A stretch of 64,000 bases of DNA, from NCBI RefSeq assembly GCF_041320595.1, contig NZ_CP166625.1:4400001-4464000 (forward strand), given 5' to 3'. This DNA comes from Pleomorphomonas sp. PLEO (GTDB lineage Bacteria > Pseudomonadota > Alphaproteobacteria > Rhizobiales > Pleomorphomonadaceae). The notes under the pieces are model-generated. The model was not told the DNA's origin. It saw only the letters and a list, made by a program, of their open reading frames with translations, and did not search any database. This document shows, in pieces, positions 1 to 8,333 of the stretch. A program made the position numbers and the translations under genes. How positions within the stretch are numbered: position 1 is the stretch's first letter; each line of letters opens with the position of its first letter.

Positions 1-708
1 GCGTTCGCCCACGCCCGCCGCATGAAGGAGGAGGGGGCCGACATTCTCGATATCGGCGGCGAGTCGACGCGACCGGGCGCCACCGAGGTGTCGCAGGAAG
101 AAGAGATCGCTCGCGTGAAGCCGGTGATCGAGCGCCTGGCCGCCGGCGACTTTCCTCCTATATCCATCGACACCTACAAGGCTGCGACAGCGGAAGTAGC
201 GCTCCGCGCTGGAGCAGCTATCGTCAACGACGTCTGGGGCCTCCAGCGCGAGCCCGACATTGCCTCCGTCGCCGCCGCCCACGGCGCGCTGGTGATCGTC
301 ATGCACAATCGGTTCGATATCGATCCGGCGCTCGACATCATCGAGGACATGAAAGCCTTCTTCGGGCGGTCGCTGGACATCGCCCGCAAGGCCGGCGTTC
401 CGGACAATCATGTCATTCTCGATCCAGGTGTCGGCTTCGGGAAGACGCTCGAACAGAACATTCAGGCGGTGGCGCGCGTCGGCGAACTCAAGGCGCTCGG
501 TTATCCGGTGCTGATGGGAACGTCGCGCAAACGGATGATCGGCGCGCTGATTGGCGCCGAGCGGCCGGTTGCCGAGCGGCTCTATGGCACCGTCGCCTCC
601 AACGTCGCCGCCATTCTTGCCGGCGCCGATATCATCCGCGTCCACGATGTCGCCGCCCATCGCGACGCCGCCGCCGTAGCCGACGCCATCAGGAAAGAGA
701 TGCGATGA
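1..708 (+). CDS. folP: Dihydropteroate synthase, 5'-truncated by window
   Basis: Condenses 6-hydroxymethyl-dihydropterin diphosphate with p-aminobenzoate to dihydropteroate in folate synthesis (cytosol). The frame is open from base 1, so the N-terminus lies outside the window. Visible are the second family signature ADILDIGGESTRPGA, a DVWG segment, the DPGVGFGKT pterin/phosphate loop and the late GTSRKRMIG motif with the SRK triad expected in DHPS. The stop overlaps the folB start by 4 bases (ATGA), so translation is probably coupled. First gene of a folP-folB-folK-MfnB-like run. The call is firm; the fragment is about four fifths of a usual DHPS. Confidence 0.95.
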   Translation, partial: AFAHARRMKEEGADILDIGGESTRPGATEVSQEEEIARVKPVIERLAAGDFPPISIDTYKAATAEVALRAGAAIVNDVWGLQREPDIASVAAAHGALVIVMHNRFDIDPALDIIEDMKAFFGRSLDIARKAGVPDNHVILDPGVGFGKTLEQNIQAVARVGELKALGYPVLMGTSRKRMIGALIGAERPVAERLYGTVASNVAAILAGADIIRVHDVAAHRDAAAVADAIRKEMR

Positions 709-1076
709 GCGACCATATTCGCGTCCACCGGCTCGCCGTCTTCGCCCGCCACGGCGTACTGACTGAAGAGGCGGCGATCGGCCAGCGCTTCTTCATCTCA
801 TTTGACGCGGTGGTCGATACGCGTGCCGCCGGGGAAAGCGACGACCTGACGAAGTCGGTGTCCTACGCCGACATGGCCGACGTTGCCGTCGGCATCGCCA
901 CCACGCGGCGCTTCAATCTGCTGGAAGCCCTGGCAGAGGCGATCGCCGGCAACATTCTGGCAAACTTCCCGCTCGTCGAGGCGATCACCGTCCGTGTCGA
1001 CAAGCCGTCGGCACCGGTACAGCATGTGCTCGACAATGTGTCGGTGGAGATCACCCGGAGCCGCGCCAATGCCTAG
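705..1076 (+). CDS. folB: Dihydroneopterin aldolase
   Basis: Converts 7,8-dihydroneopterin to 6-hydroxymethyl-dihydropterin and glycolaldehyde. The 123 residues match the usual FolB size, starting MSDHIRVHRLAVFARHGVLTEEA with the conserved HGV and E, then SVSYADMADV and a C-terminal VRVDKPSAPV strand as in the tunnel-fold family. The start overlaps folP by 4 bases and its end overlaps the folK start by 8 bases. The order folP-folB-folK is the standard alphaproteobacterial folate operon. No oddities seen. Confidence 0.95.
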   Translation: MSDHIRVHRLAVFARHGVLTEEAAIGQRFFISFDAVVDTRAAGESDDLTKSVSYADMADVAVGIATTRRFNLLEALAEAIAGNILANFPLVEAITVRVDKPSAPVQHVLDNVSVEITRSRANA

Positions 1077-1560
1077 GGCAGCGCTCAGCCTCGGCGGCAA
1101 CATTGGCGACGTGCAAGCCACCATCGCAAACGCGCTGGACCTGCTGGAGACGGCGGGTGTGGATGTGGTCGCGCGTTCATCGAATTATCGCACCCGTCCC
1201 TGGGGCAAGACCGATCAGCCAGATTTCACCAACGTCTCGGCCGTAGTAGAAACCACCCTCCCCCCGCTGGAGCTGCTCACCATTTGCCTCGAGGTGGAGC
1301 GCCAGCTTGGCCGCGTCCGCCACGAGCGCTGGGGGCCGCGCGTCATCGACATCGACATCGCCGCCTATGAGGGCGTGCGCATGGATACCCCCGAGTTGAC
1401 GCTCCCGCATCGCCACGCCCACGAGCGCGGCTTCGTCCTAATACCTCTTGCCGAGATCGCGCCGGACCTCTTGATTGGCGACAGGACGGTCGCCGAGCTG
1501 GCGGCCCGATTCGCGAACGATCCGATCGAAAAGCTCGGACGCGCCGGAGGCCTGCCATGA
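1069..1560 (+). CDS. folK: 6-hydroxymethyl-dihydropterin pyrophosphokinase
   Basis: Transfers pyrophosphate from ATP to 6-hydroxymethyl-dihydropterin, giving the substrate of FolP. The frame stays open upstream, but ATG 1069 gives MPRAALSLGGNIGD, the normal HPPK N-terminus (LGSN-like motif, here LGGNIG), and 163 residues, the usual length. The signature RWGPRVIDIDI carries the two metal-binding Asp residues, and LPHRHAHERGFVLIPLAEIAPD follows in parts as in the family. It overlaps folB upstream and the next gene by 4 bases (ATGA). Confidence 0.95.
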   Translation: MPRAALSLGGNIGDVQATIANALDLLETAGVDVVARSSNYRTRPWGKTDQPDFTNVSAVVETTLPPLELLTICLEVERQLGRVRHERWGPRVIDIDIAAYEGVRMDTPELTLPHRHAHERGFVLIPLAEIAPDLLIGDRTVAELAARFANDPIEKLGRAGGLP

Positions 1561-2240
1561 CTGCTCTTCAGGTAACTGTCGCCACGACCGAGGAGGCGCA
1601 AGCGGCCATCGCTGCCGGCGTCACGATGATGTTCGCCGCCGGTAGTGTCGCGGGATTGCCGGCCCCTCTTTCGGTGGCCGAGCTGCGGGCTATCCTGGCC
1701 CTTGCCGGCGAACGGGCCGAGGTGGTCGCCGCGGCCGGGAATCTCACGCCCGAGGGGCTGGCCGATCTCGCCGCGACCGGCGTCGCCGCGCTGGTCTTGC
1801 CTGTGCCGGACGGTGACGCCGGGGCGGCGCTTCTGTCGCGGATCGGTCGGTCGATGGCAACCAGCGTCAAGCTGATTGCCGCCTTTCCTCCCGAGGCGGG
1901 GCCGGACTTCGATCTCATGCCCGTGGCAGCCATCGCAGGTTTTTCCGGCGTCTGGCTTTCAGCCCCCGAGACACCGGACGGGCTGACGAAAGCCGTCAAA
2001 CTCGCCGACATTGCCCGCTTCATCGCCTCAGCGCGCCGATCGAAGCTGACCGTTGCCCTCACCGGCGGTCTGCGTGTCGTCGATGTCGGCACGCTGTTGC
2101 CGCTGCGACCCGACCATCTCGGATTCCGAGCTGCCGTATCGGAGAATGAAGATCCGGCCAAGCCGCTCGATCCGGCGCGCATCCGCGCCGTCGCCGCGGC
2201 CTTTGCCATCCACACCAGCCACGTTGAGCCAGAAGCGTAA
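1557..2240 (+). CDS. MfnB-like (DUF556) TIM-barrel protein, divergent
   Basis: Resembles (5-formylfuran-3-yl)methyl phosphate synthase, the first methanofuran/methylofuran ring enzyme: V-x(3)-EEAxAAIAAG at the start, an alternating alpha/beta pattern over 227 residues, and LTVALTGGLRVVD then DHLGFRAAV near the end. From memory, archaeal MfnB uses lysines in a DxK motif after strand 1 and in later strands. Here the first site reads MMFAAG and no matching lysine is evident, so chemistry may differ or be lost. It overlaps folK by 4 bases, so it is co-translated with folate genes. Other options are another phosphate-binding TIM barrel. Family call moderate, function unknown. Confidence 0.55.
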   Translation: MTALQVTVATTEEAQAAIAAGVTMMFAAGSVAGLPAPLSVAELRAILALAGERAEVVAAAGNLTPEGLADLAATGVAALVLPVPDGDAGAALLSRIGRSMATSVKLIAAFPPEAGPDFDLMPVAAIAGFSGVWLSAPETPDGLTKAVKLADIARFIASARRSKLTVALTGGLRVVDVGTLLPLRPDHLGFRAAVSENEDPAKPLDPARIRAVAAAFAIHTSHVEPEA

Positions 2241-2246
2241 GCCCTC

Positions 2247-2993
2247 TCAGGCGATCCAGCCGCTTTCGAGTGCCGAGGCCCACTCGGGCCGGCCGGCCTC
2301 GCGGGCGAGGCGGACGACATTGGCCGTGTCGTAAGGCACGGCGTAGTGCACCACGGCCCAACCGGCATAGCGCTGCTCGGCAACCGCGTAACGGGCCTCG
2401 GGCGCGCCCACCTGCATGATGTGCACTGGCGCGTCGTCGGTGTAGCCTTGCAGACCGACGCTGCCGGGGTTGACGACGACAGCCCCGGATTTCAGTCGAA
2501 CGATTCGCGGCATGTGAGTGTGGCCGCACAAAAGCAAGCTCGATGGTCCGATGGTGCCCACGGGAGTGTTTGCCCGAGCTTCCACCAGATCGCGGTCGGC
2601 CAGCCGCATGCGGCCGCCCTCTACCGTCTCCAGCCAATACTCAAGGTCGGAGGCCGGCGTGCCGTGCCAGGCGATCACCGGACCAACCGATAGAGAGGCC
2701 GGGAGTCCCTTCAGCCAGGCGATATGAGCGCCGGAAAGCTGGTCATAGGCGTGACCATCCGACAGCCCCATCTCCGCCCGGGGCGTGCTCACCAGCGCAC
2801 GATCGTGGTTGCCGGCAATACAGGCAATCGAAGAGGTCATCAGCATCTCAGCCGTGCGCCGGGCTTCGAGCGGTCCCGACAGATGGTCGCCAAGACAAAT
2901 CGTGGCGTCCACTGAGCGGCTGTTGAGATCGTCGAGCACCGCCGCAAACGCATCGGCGTTACCATGAATGTCTGAGAGAATGGCAATACGCAT
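2247..2993 (-). CDS. Calcineurin-like metallophosphoesterase (YfcE/MPP type)
   Basis: A cytosolic dinuclear-metal phosphoesterase of unknown substrate. All core motifs are present: DIHGN (residues about 8-12), GDHLSGP, GNHDRAL, CGHTHMPR and NPGSVG. The 248 residues fit the bacterial small-MPP group often called serine/threonine phosphatase or diadenosine-tetraphosphatase-like. It converges on the MfnB-like gene with a 6-base gap and sits downstream of valS on the same strand, separated by the valS terminator. No membrane or signal segment. The fold is secure; the substrate is not inferable. Confidence 0.85.
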   Translation of the reverse strand: MRIAILSDIHGNADAFAAVLDDLNSRSVDATICLGDHLSGPLEARRTAEMLMTSSIACIAGNHDRALVSTPRAEMGLSDGHAYDQLSGAHIAWLKGLPASLSVGPVIAWHGTPASDLEYWLETVEGGRMRLADRDLVEARANTPVGTIGPSSLLLCGHTHMPRIVRLKSGAVVVNPGSVGLQGYTDDAPVHIMQVGAPEARYAVAEQRYAGWAVVHYAVPYDTANVVRLAREAGRPEWASALESGWIA

Positions 2994-3088
2994 GAAGGCT
3001 TCCTGAGAATCACTCGCAAGCCTTAGCGGATTCCGCCTGACTGTCCAACTGCCTGCAGTGACGGAAAGTTGGCCCCGTACAAGCGCGC

Positions 3089-3125
3089 AAAAATTGAAGG
3101 GGCCTCGCGGTTACCCGCGAGGCCC
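3089..3125 (-). terminator. Rho-independent terminator of valS
   Basis: On the minus strand an 11-bp perfect stem (3100-3110 with 3115-3125, arms GGGCCTCGCGG/CCGCGAGGCCC, loop 4 nt) is followed after six bases by five T (A run 3089-3093). It sits 27 bases after the valS stop. Confidence 0.7.
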
Positions 3126-3151
3126 AAACTCTACCAGCAAAGAAGATATCC

Positions 3152-5911
3152 TTACGCCAGCCGGGCCAACGCTTCGCGGACCTTGACCAGCCGCTCGGCG
3201 TAGCCATCGCGCTTGGCCTTCTCCTCCTCGACCACCTCTTCCGGGGCCTTGGCAACGAAGGCGGCATTGCCGAGCTTCTTGTCGATGCGTTCGATCTCGT
3301 TCATCAGCTTACCCTCCTCCTTGCCGAGGCGGGCACGCTCGCTATCGAGGTCAACCACGCCGGACAGCGGTAGGGCGATGACGCCATCGGCGGTGACGAT
3401 CTGAGCCGACTGGCCGGGCGCCACATCGGCGGTGGAGACCTCCGACACGCGAGCGAGACGCAGGATGGCCGGCGTATGGGTGGCGAGCCATCCCCTGACC
3501 TTTTCGGAAGCCCCGACCAAGACCAGCGGCAGCAGCGTCGCGGGCGCGACGTTCATCTCGGCGCGTACCGAGCGGATCTCGGTGATGACGTCGATCAGCC
3601 AGTTGATCTCGTCTGCCGCATCGGTCGTCTCACGGCTGCCTTCCGGCCAGGACGTCAGAACCAGCAGGTTGTCACGAGCCGGACCGGTGTCACCGGTCTT
3701 GGCCCACAGCTCCTCGGTGATGAACGGCATGAAAGGATGCAGCACCTTCAGGATCTCGTCGATCACCCAGGCGCAGGTGGAGCGCGTCTCGTCCTTGGCC
3801 GGACCATCGTCACCCGTCAGCACCGGCTTGGTGAACTCGAGGTACCAGTCGCAGAAGGAGTTCCAGACGAAGCGGTAGATGGCGCCGGCCGCGTCGTTGA
3901 AGCGGTAGGCGTCAAGCGCTTCGGTGACCTCGGCCTCAGTCTTGCGCGCTTCGGTGACGATCCAGCGGTTGAGCGTCTCGGTCACCTTGTCGGGATCGAA
4001 GCCAGCCACGCGAACGCAGCCGTTCATTTCCGTGAAGCGAACGGCGTTCCAGAGCTTGGTCGCGAAGTTGCGATAGCCACCGACACGGCTGGTGGCGAGC
4101 TTGATGTCGCGGCCTTGGGCGGCCATTGCCGCCAGCGTGAAGCGCAGGGCGTCGGCGCCGAACTCGTCGATCAAGTTGAGCGGATCGATGACGTTGCCCT
4201 TGGACTTCGACATCTTGGCGCCCTTCTCGTCGCGGACGAGGGCGTGGATGTAGACGTCCTTGAAGGGCTCGGTGCCCATGAAGTGCTTGCCCATCATCAT
4301 CATCCGGGCGACCCAGAAGAAGATGATGTCGAAGCCGGTGATGAGCACGTTGGTCGGATAGTAGCGAGCAAGCTCGGGCGTCTGGTCCGGCCAGCCGAGC
4401 GTCGAGAAAGGCCACAGCGCCGACGAGAACCAGGTGTCGAGCACGTCTTCGTCGCGCTTCAGCTCGACCGGCTCGCCGTAGTGAGCCTTCGCCTCATCGG
4501 CAGCGGCCGCCTCGCTCTCGGCGACGAACACCTTGCCGTCCGGCCCGTACCAGGCCGGGATCTGGTGCCCCCACCAGAGCTGGCGCGAGATGCACCACGG
4601 CTGGATGTTCTCCATCCACTCGTAATAGGTCTTTTCCCAGTTCTTCGGCACGAAGCTGGTGCGCCCCTCCTTGACCGAGGCCAGTGCCGGCTCGGCCAGA
4701 ACCTTGGCATTGACGTACCACTGATCGGTGAGGAAGGGTTCGATCGGCACGCCACCGCGATCGCCGTGCGGCACCTGATGGACATGCGGTTCGATCTTGT
4801 CGAGGAAACCGGCCGCCTCGATGGCGGCGACCACCAGCTTGCGGGCCTCGAAGCGATCCCGGCCATGCAGGTTGTCGACGGTCTGATCGAGCTCGGCCGT
4901 GGGCGTGACACCTTCAAAGAAGTCAGCGTTGCCCTTCAGCGTCACCGCGCCCTCGACATCGAGGATGCTGATCGGCTTGCAGCCATGCCGCTTGCCCACT
5001 TCAAAGTCGTTGAAGTCGTGCGCCGGGGTGATCTTCACCGCGCCGGTGCCCTTGGTGGGATCGGAATATTCGTCGGCGACGATCGGGATCAGGCGCCCGA
5101 CCAGCGGCAGGCGAACGAACTTACCAACGATCGCGGCATAACGCTCGTCCGTCGGATGCACGGCAACGGCGGTATCGCCCAGCATGGTCTCCGGACGGGT
5201 GGTGGCGACGACGATATAGTCGCGCGTTTCGAACTCGGTCGGCTTGCCGGCCTCGTCGAAGGCGATCGGGTACTGATAGGTGACGCCATCGGCCAGCGGA
5301 TAGCGGAAATGCCAGAGATTGCCTTTCAACTCCGTCTGCACGACCTCAAGGTCAGAGATGGCGGTGAGCAGCTTGGGATCCCAGTTGACGAGGCGCTTGT
5401 CCTTGTAGATCAGCCCTTCGCGATAAAGCTGCACGAACACCTTTAGCACGGCCTTGGAAAGCCCGGCGTCCATCGTGAAGCGTTCGCGTGACCAGTCGCA
5501 GGAGGCGCCAAGGCGCTTCAACTGACCGACGATGGTGCCACCCGACTCGGCCTTCCATTCCCAGACACGCTTGACGAAGTCCTCGCGACCGATCTGCCGA
5601 CGATGGATCTGCTTTTCAGCCAGCTGCCGCTCCACCACCATCTGCGTGGCGATGCCGGCGTGGTCGAGACCAGGCTGCCAGAGCACGTCGAGACCGCGCA
5701 TGCGCTGCAGACGCACGAGGATGTCCTGCAGCGTGTTGTTGAGCGCGTGGCCCATGTGCAGGGAGCCGGTGACGTTCGGCGGCGGAATGACGATGGTGAA
5801 GGTGTCCTTGCCCGGCTTTTTGCCGGCGCCGGCGGCGAACGCCTTCGCATCTTCCCAGGCCTTGGCGATGCGCGGCTCAACGTCCGCCGCTTCGAATGTC
5901 TTTTCCAGCAT
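3152..5911 (-). CDS. valS: Valyl-tRNA synthetase
   Basis: Charges tRNA-Val with valine using ATP. The 919 residues have the class I order: PNVTGSLHMGHAL (HIGH motif, about 50-57), a long CP1 editing insert, AKMSKSKGN (KMSKS motif, about 564-568), the anticodon-binding helical region, and a C-terminal coiled-coil arm ending in a Lys/Glu-rich stretch (about 850-919). Start MLEKTFEAADVEPRIAKAWED is the typical short alphaproteobacterial form. It lies alone between the DUF1127 gene and a terminator. In many relatives valS follows popZ directly; here about 3 kb of accessory genes lie between. Confidence 0.98.
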   Translation of the reverse strand: MLEKTFEAADVEPRIAKAWEDAKAFAAGAGKKPGKDTFTIVIPPPNVTGSLHMGHALNNTLQDILVRLQRMRGLDVLWQPGLDHAGIATQMVVERQLAEKQIHRRQIGREDFVKRVWEWKAESGGTIVGQLKRLGASCDWSRERFTMDAGLSKAVLKVFVQLYREGLIYKDKRLVNWDPKLLTAISDLEVVQTELKGNLWHFRYPLADGVTYQYPIAFDEAGKPTEFETRDYIVVATTRPETMLGDTAVAVHPTDERYAAIVGKFVRLPLVGRLIPIVADEYSDPTKGTGAVKITPAHDFNDFEVGKRHGCKPISILDVEGAVTLKGNADFFEGVTPTAELDQTVDNLHGRDRFEARKLVVAAIEAAGFLDKIEPHVHQVPHGDRGGVPIEPFLTDQWYVNAKVLAEPALASVKEGRTSFVPKNWEKTYYEWMENIQPWCISRQLWWGHQIPAWYGPDGKVFVAESEAAAADEAKAHYGEPVELKRDEDVLDTWFSSALWPFSTLGWPDQTPELARYYPTNVLITGFDIIFFWVARMMMMGKHFMGTEPFKDVYIHALVRDEKGAKMSKSKGNVIDPLNLIDEFGADALRFTLAAMAAQGRDIKLATSRVGGYRNFATKLWNAVRFTEMNGCVRVAGFDPDKVTETLNRWIVTEARKTEAEVTEALDAYRFNDAAGAIYRFVWNSFCDWYLEFTKPVLTGDDGPAKDETRSTCAWVIDEILKVLHPFMPFITEELWAKTGDTGPARDNLLVLTSWPEGSRETTDAADEINWLIDVITEIRSVRAEMNVAPATLLPLVLVGASEKVRGWLATHTPAILRLARVSEVSTADVAPGQSAQIVTADGVIALPLSGVVDLDSERARLGKEEGKLMNEIERIDKKLGNAAFVAKAPEEVVEEEKAKRDGYAERLVKVREALARLA

Positions 5912-5999
5912 GATCCGACGTCTTTTTCCTGTCGTCTTGGGGTGAGCGACGGTTAGCCGCTACGCCCCCGAAAATCAACAAGAAGCGCCCTTCCCGCCG

Positions 6000-6236
6000 T
6001 CAAAACTGGTCCATTCCGCCTTGATGCTCGGCCGCACGCCGCATCGCGGCCTCGGTAGAGCGACCATCGAAAAATCCAATGTCACGCAGCATATGATCGT
6101 TGAGGTCCTCGACCCTTCCGTTTCGCCACCTGCAAAAGGAGGTGAAGCTTCCAACAAGTCCGGTGAAAACAGAAGGAAATCCGGCGCGCCAGCGGTCGCG
6201 CCGGACCATGGACTGATCCAGGCAGGTCATCGTCAT
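6000..6236 (-). CDS. DUF1127-containing small protein
   Basis: A 78-residue protein. Its central part, CRWRNGRVEDLNDHMLRDIGF, has the DUF1127 core (W/R-x-NGR-L-x-L-x-D-LRDIG, given here in parts), an Arg-rich helix-turn-helix-like motif linked in Agrobacterium and Rhodobacter to RNA turnover, phosphate or stress responses. The frame is open further upstream, but ATG 6236 is preceded by AAGGGA at good spacing and keeps the gene clear of the divergent LysR. A 97-base gap separates it from the lysR-type gene at 6334, suggesting regulation by that protein. Length is slightly above the 45-70 residues usual for the family. Confidence 0.75.
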   Translation of the reverse strand: MTMTCLDQSMVRRDRWRAGFPSVFTGLVGSFTSFCRWRNGRVEDLNDHMLRDIGFFDGRSTEAAMRRAAEHQGGMDQF

Positions 6237-6333
6237 ATCCCTTGATCCGTTGATGCGATAAGGGTAATCTAGCTCCAGAAAGACGAGTGTTTCCAATCGA
6301 ACCTTCGTCTCCATCCATAAAGAGAGCTTATGC

Positions 6334-7230
6334 ATGAAGCTGGGCCGCCAGATACCGCTCAACGCGCTACGGGTGTTCGAGGCGGTGTCTCGCCTGATGA
6401 GCTTTACCCGCGCCGGCGAGGAACTCGGCATGACGCAGACGGCGGTGAGCTACCAAGTGAAACAGTTGGAGGGTGTGCTGGGAGAGCTGCTATTTCGCCG
6501 GCTGCCACGCCGGATCGAGCTGACCGAAGCCGGGGAGCGCTTGAAGCCCAAAGTGAGCGAGGCCTTTGCCTTGTTGGAGGAGGCCATGGCGGCTGCTCGG
6601 ATGGCAGTCGAGGAGCAACTCGTCATCAACACCACACCGACGTTTGCCGCCCACTGGCTCGCCCGCCGCATCGGCAACTTCCAGCTCGGAGCGCCGCATA
6701 TCGCCGTGCGGCTGGTCGCCGACAATACGCCGATGGATTTTGGCCGCGATCCCGGCGACGTCGCCATCCGGTTTGGCAAAGGCGACTGGCCGGGACTTGT
6801 CGCCCATCACGTCATGGACCTCGACTGCGCCCCGATGCTTAGCCCCTCTCTGCTAGACCGGGTCAAGCCGCTCGACAGTCCGCGTGACCTCCTCAAATGC
6901 AAGATCATCGATCCCGGCGACCCCTGGTGGCGGTTGTGGTTCCAGGCCGCAGGCGTGCACGACGCCGATCTTGAGGGACGACAACGCAACCTGTTCGGCT
7001 CGCAGACACTGGAAGCGAGCTCGGCCATCGCTGGTCACGGCGTCGCCATCCTGACGCCGGCATTCTACCGCGAGGAATTGACAAGTGGTCGGCTTGTCAT
7101 GCCATTCGACATCGTCTGTAGAGATGGTTCCGCCTATTGGCTGGTTTATCCGGAAAACCGACGCAGCCAGCCAAAGATCCGAGCCTTCCGCGACTGGTTA
7201 CTGAAGGACATTGAGGCGCACCCATTATAA
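6334..7230 (+). CDS. LysR-family regulator, GcvA-like
   Basis: A DNA-binding transcription factor. The N-terminal winged helix-turn-helix (IPLNALRVFEAVSRLMSFTRA, split here; TQTAVSYQVKQLE as recognition helix) is followed by a substrate-binding domain (about 90-298) with the ...DLDCAPMLSPSL pattern of the GcvA branch. 298 residues is the normal length. ATG 6334 begins MKLGRQIPLNALR. It is divergent from the DUF1127 gene, the classic LysR arrangement with its target, and the same layout recurs at 31712-32875. Effector unknown. Confidence 0.9.
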   Translation: MKLGRQIPLNALRVFEAVSRLMSFTRAGEELGMTQTAVSYQVKQLEGVLGELLFRRLPRRIELTEAGERLKPKVSEAFALLEEAMAAARMAVEEQLVINTTPTFAAHWLARRIGNFQLGAPHIAVRLVADNTPMDFGRDPGDVAIRFGKGDWPGLVAHHVMDLDCAPMLSPSLLDRVKPLDSPRDLLKCKIIDPGDPWWRLWFQAAGVHDADLEGRQRNLFGSQTLEASSAIAGHGVAILTPAFYREELTSGRLVMPFDIVCRDGSAYWLVYPENRRSQPKIRAFRDWLLKDIEAHPL

Positions 7231-7351
7231 CGACAGGATTCGTTAATATAATGGGCTGCGCTGTTAACCATATTTTCCCGAGTTTTCCGCGCCTGGTTTT
7301 GCATAATGCCACGTCTAAAGCTGCAGAGGGAGTTTTCCCCGGAGGCAGCAG

Positions 7352-8323
7352 ATGTCGTCCCTATCGGCCTTGAGCAGCAATATAAGCAGCCTCGCCTCCC
7401 TTTTTGGCTCGTCGAGCAGTAAGGGAACTTCGGCTACCACCGCCTTCTCGTCGCCGTCTTCCGAAGATCAGGGCAGTAGCTCGACGTCCAACACAGGCAG
7501 CAGCTCGACATCTAGCACTGTGTCGTCGGGCAGCGCCTTTTCGTCGCTTGCCAGCGAAATGCAGTCCTTACTGCTGTCGTTGCAGGAACAGACAGCCGGC
7601 GCCGATAGCGCCGCGATGTCTTCACCGCTTTCGGACTCCTCAACGGCAGCGGCGTCTTCCAGTTCGGCCACTACGACTTATAGTGCCGCTTCAGCGTCCA
7701 GCGATAGCTCAACCGAGGAATTCGACGCGACACAGATGCCGCCGCCGCCTCCCCCACCGTCGAATTCATCGGCAGCCTCGAGCACGGCGTCTGCTACGAC
7801 CAGCGACACCGCTTCGACATCCAATGACGGCTCATCCGAAGAGACGGATGCCACTCAAATGCCACCGCCGCCGCCCCCGCCACAGGGAATGATGTCCAGT
7901 GCGCAGAGTTCGGCGGATGACGCCACCTCTTCTTCGAGCAGCGCCAGCACAACGTCCAGCACGGGTACGACATCGGCGACCGACTCAACCTCGTCGACAA
8001 CCGACAGCGCCTCGTCCTCGGGTAGTACCTCCAGTGCTTCAGATAGCAGCGATAGTAAGAAAGTCGTCAGCACGACCTACCTCGACAACGCCGACGGCAG
8101 CACCACCATCACCACCAGTTATTCCGACGGCACGACAAGCGTGTCGACGACAGGTGGCCAAGGACAGTCGGCCTCCGGATCGGATTCCTCGCAGCAGAAC
8201 ACGCCCTATAACTTCGGTAGTGATAGTGGCAGTAATGCAAGACTGTCGCAAACGGTCAGCAATCTTTACGCCAGCGTCGCCAACAGCGCCACGATGGCCT
8301 CTTCGGCCGGCGTCGCCGCCTGA
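7352..8323 (+). CDS. Ser/Thr/Ala-rich low-complexity protein with two DATQM-polyproline repeats
   Basis: 323 residues dominated by Ser, Thr, Ala, Asp and Gly. No signal peptide is clear. The N-terminus (MSSLSALSSNISSLASLF) is amphipathic. Two copies of DATQMPPPPPPP at residues 125-136 and 166-177 sit in a 41-residue imperfect tandem repeat. Next comes a strand-like stretch with YLDNADGSTTITTSYSDG (about 249-266), then a less biased tail ending NARLSQTVSNLYASVANS. GGAGG lies 7 bases before ATG 7352 and a TATAAT is at 7247-7252. It recalls alphaproteobacterial Ser-rich proteins carrying QMPPPPPP and EF-hands, but no EF-hand is seen here. Function unknown; possibly surface or secreted. Confidence 0.75.
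   Translation: MSSLSALSSNISSLASLFGSSSSKGTSATTAFSSPSSEDQGSSSTSNTGSSSTSSTVSSGSAFSSLASEMQSLLLSLQEQTAGADSAAMSSPLSDSSTAAASSSSATTTYSAASASSDSSTEEFDATQMPPPPPPPSNSSAASSTASATTSDTASTSNDGSSEETDATQMPPPPPPPQGMMSSAQSSADDATSSSSSASTTSSTGTTSATDSTSSTTDSASSSGSTSSASDSSDSKKVVSTTYLDNADGSTTITTSYSDGTTSVSTTGGQGQSASGSDSSQQNTPYNFGSDSGSNARLSQTVSNLYASVANSATMASSAGVAA
7724..7882 (+). repeat. Two-copy protein-level repeat (DATQM + seven Pro)
   Basis: Copies encoded at 7724-7759 and 7847-7882 give the same 12 residues but use different Pro codons, so the match is held at protein level rather than by recent DNA duplication. Flanks (SSTEEF/SSEET before, Ser/Ala-rich after) also align, giving a period of 41 residues. Confidence 0.8.
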
Positions 8324-8333
8324 GGGCAACATG

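Noticed and set aside
3476-5446. Long open frame opposite valS
   Set aside because: It lies wholly antisense to valS. Third-codon GC bias in high-GC DNA keeps such mirror frames open, and its composition is not protein-like.
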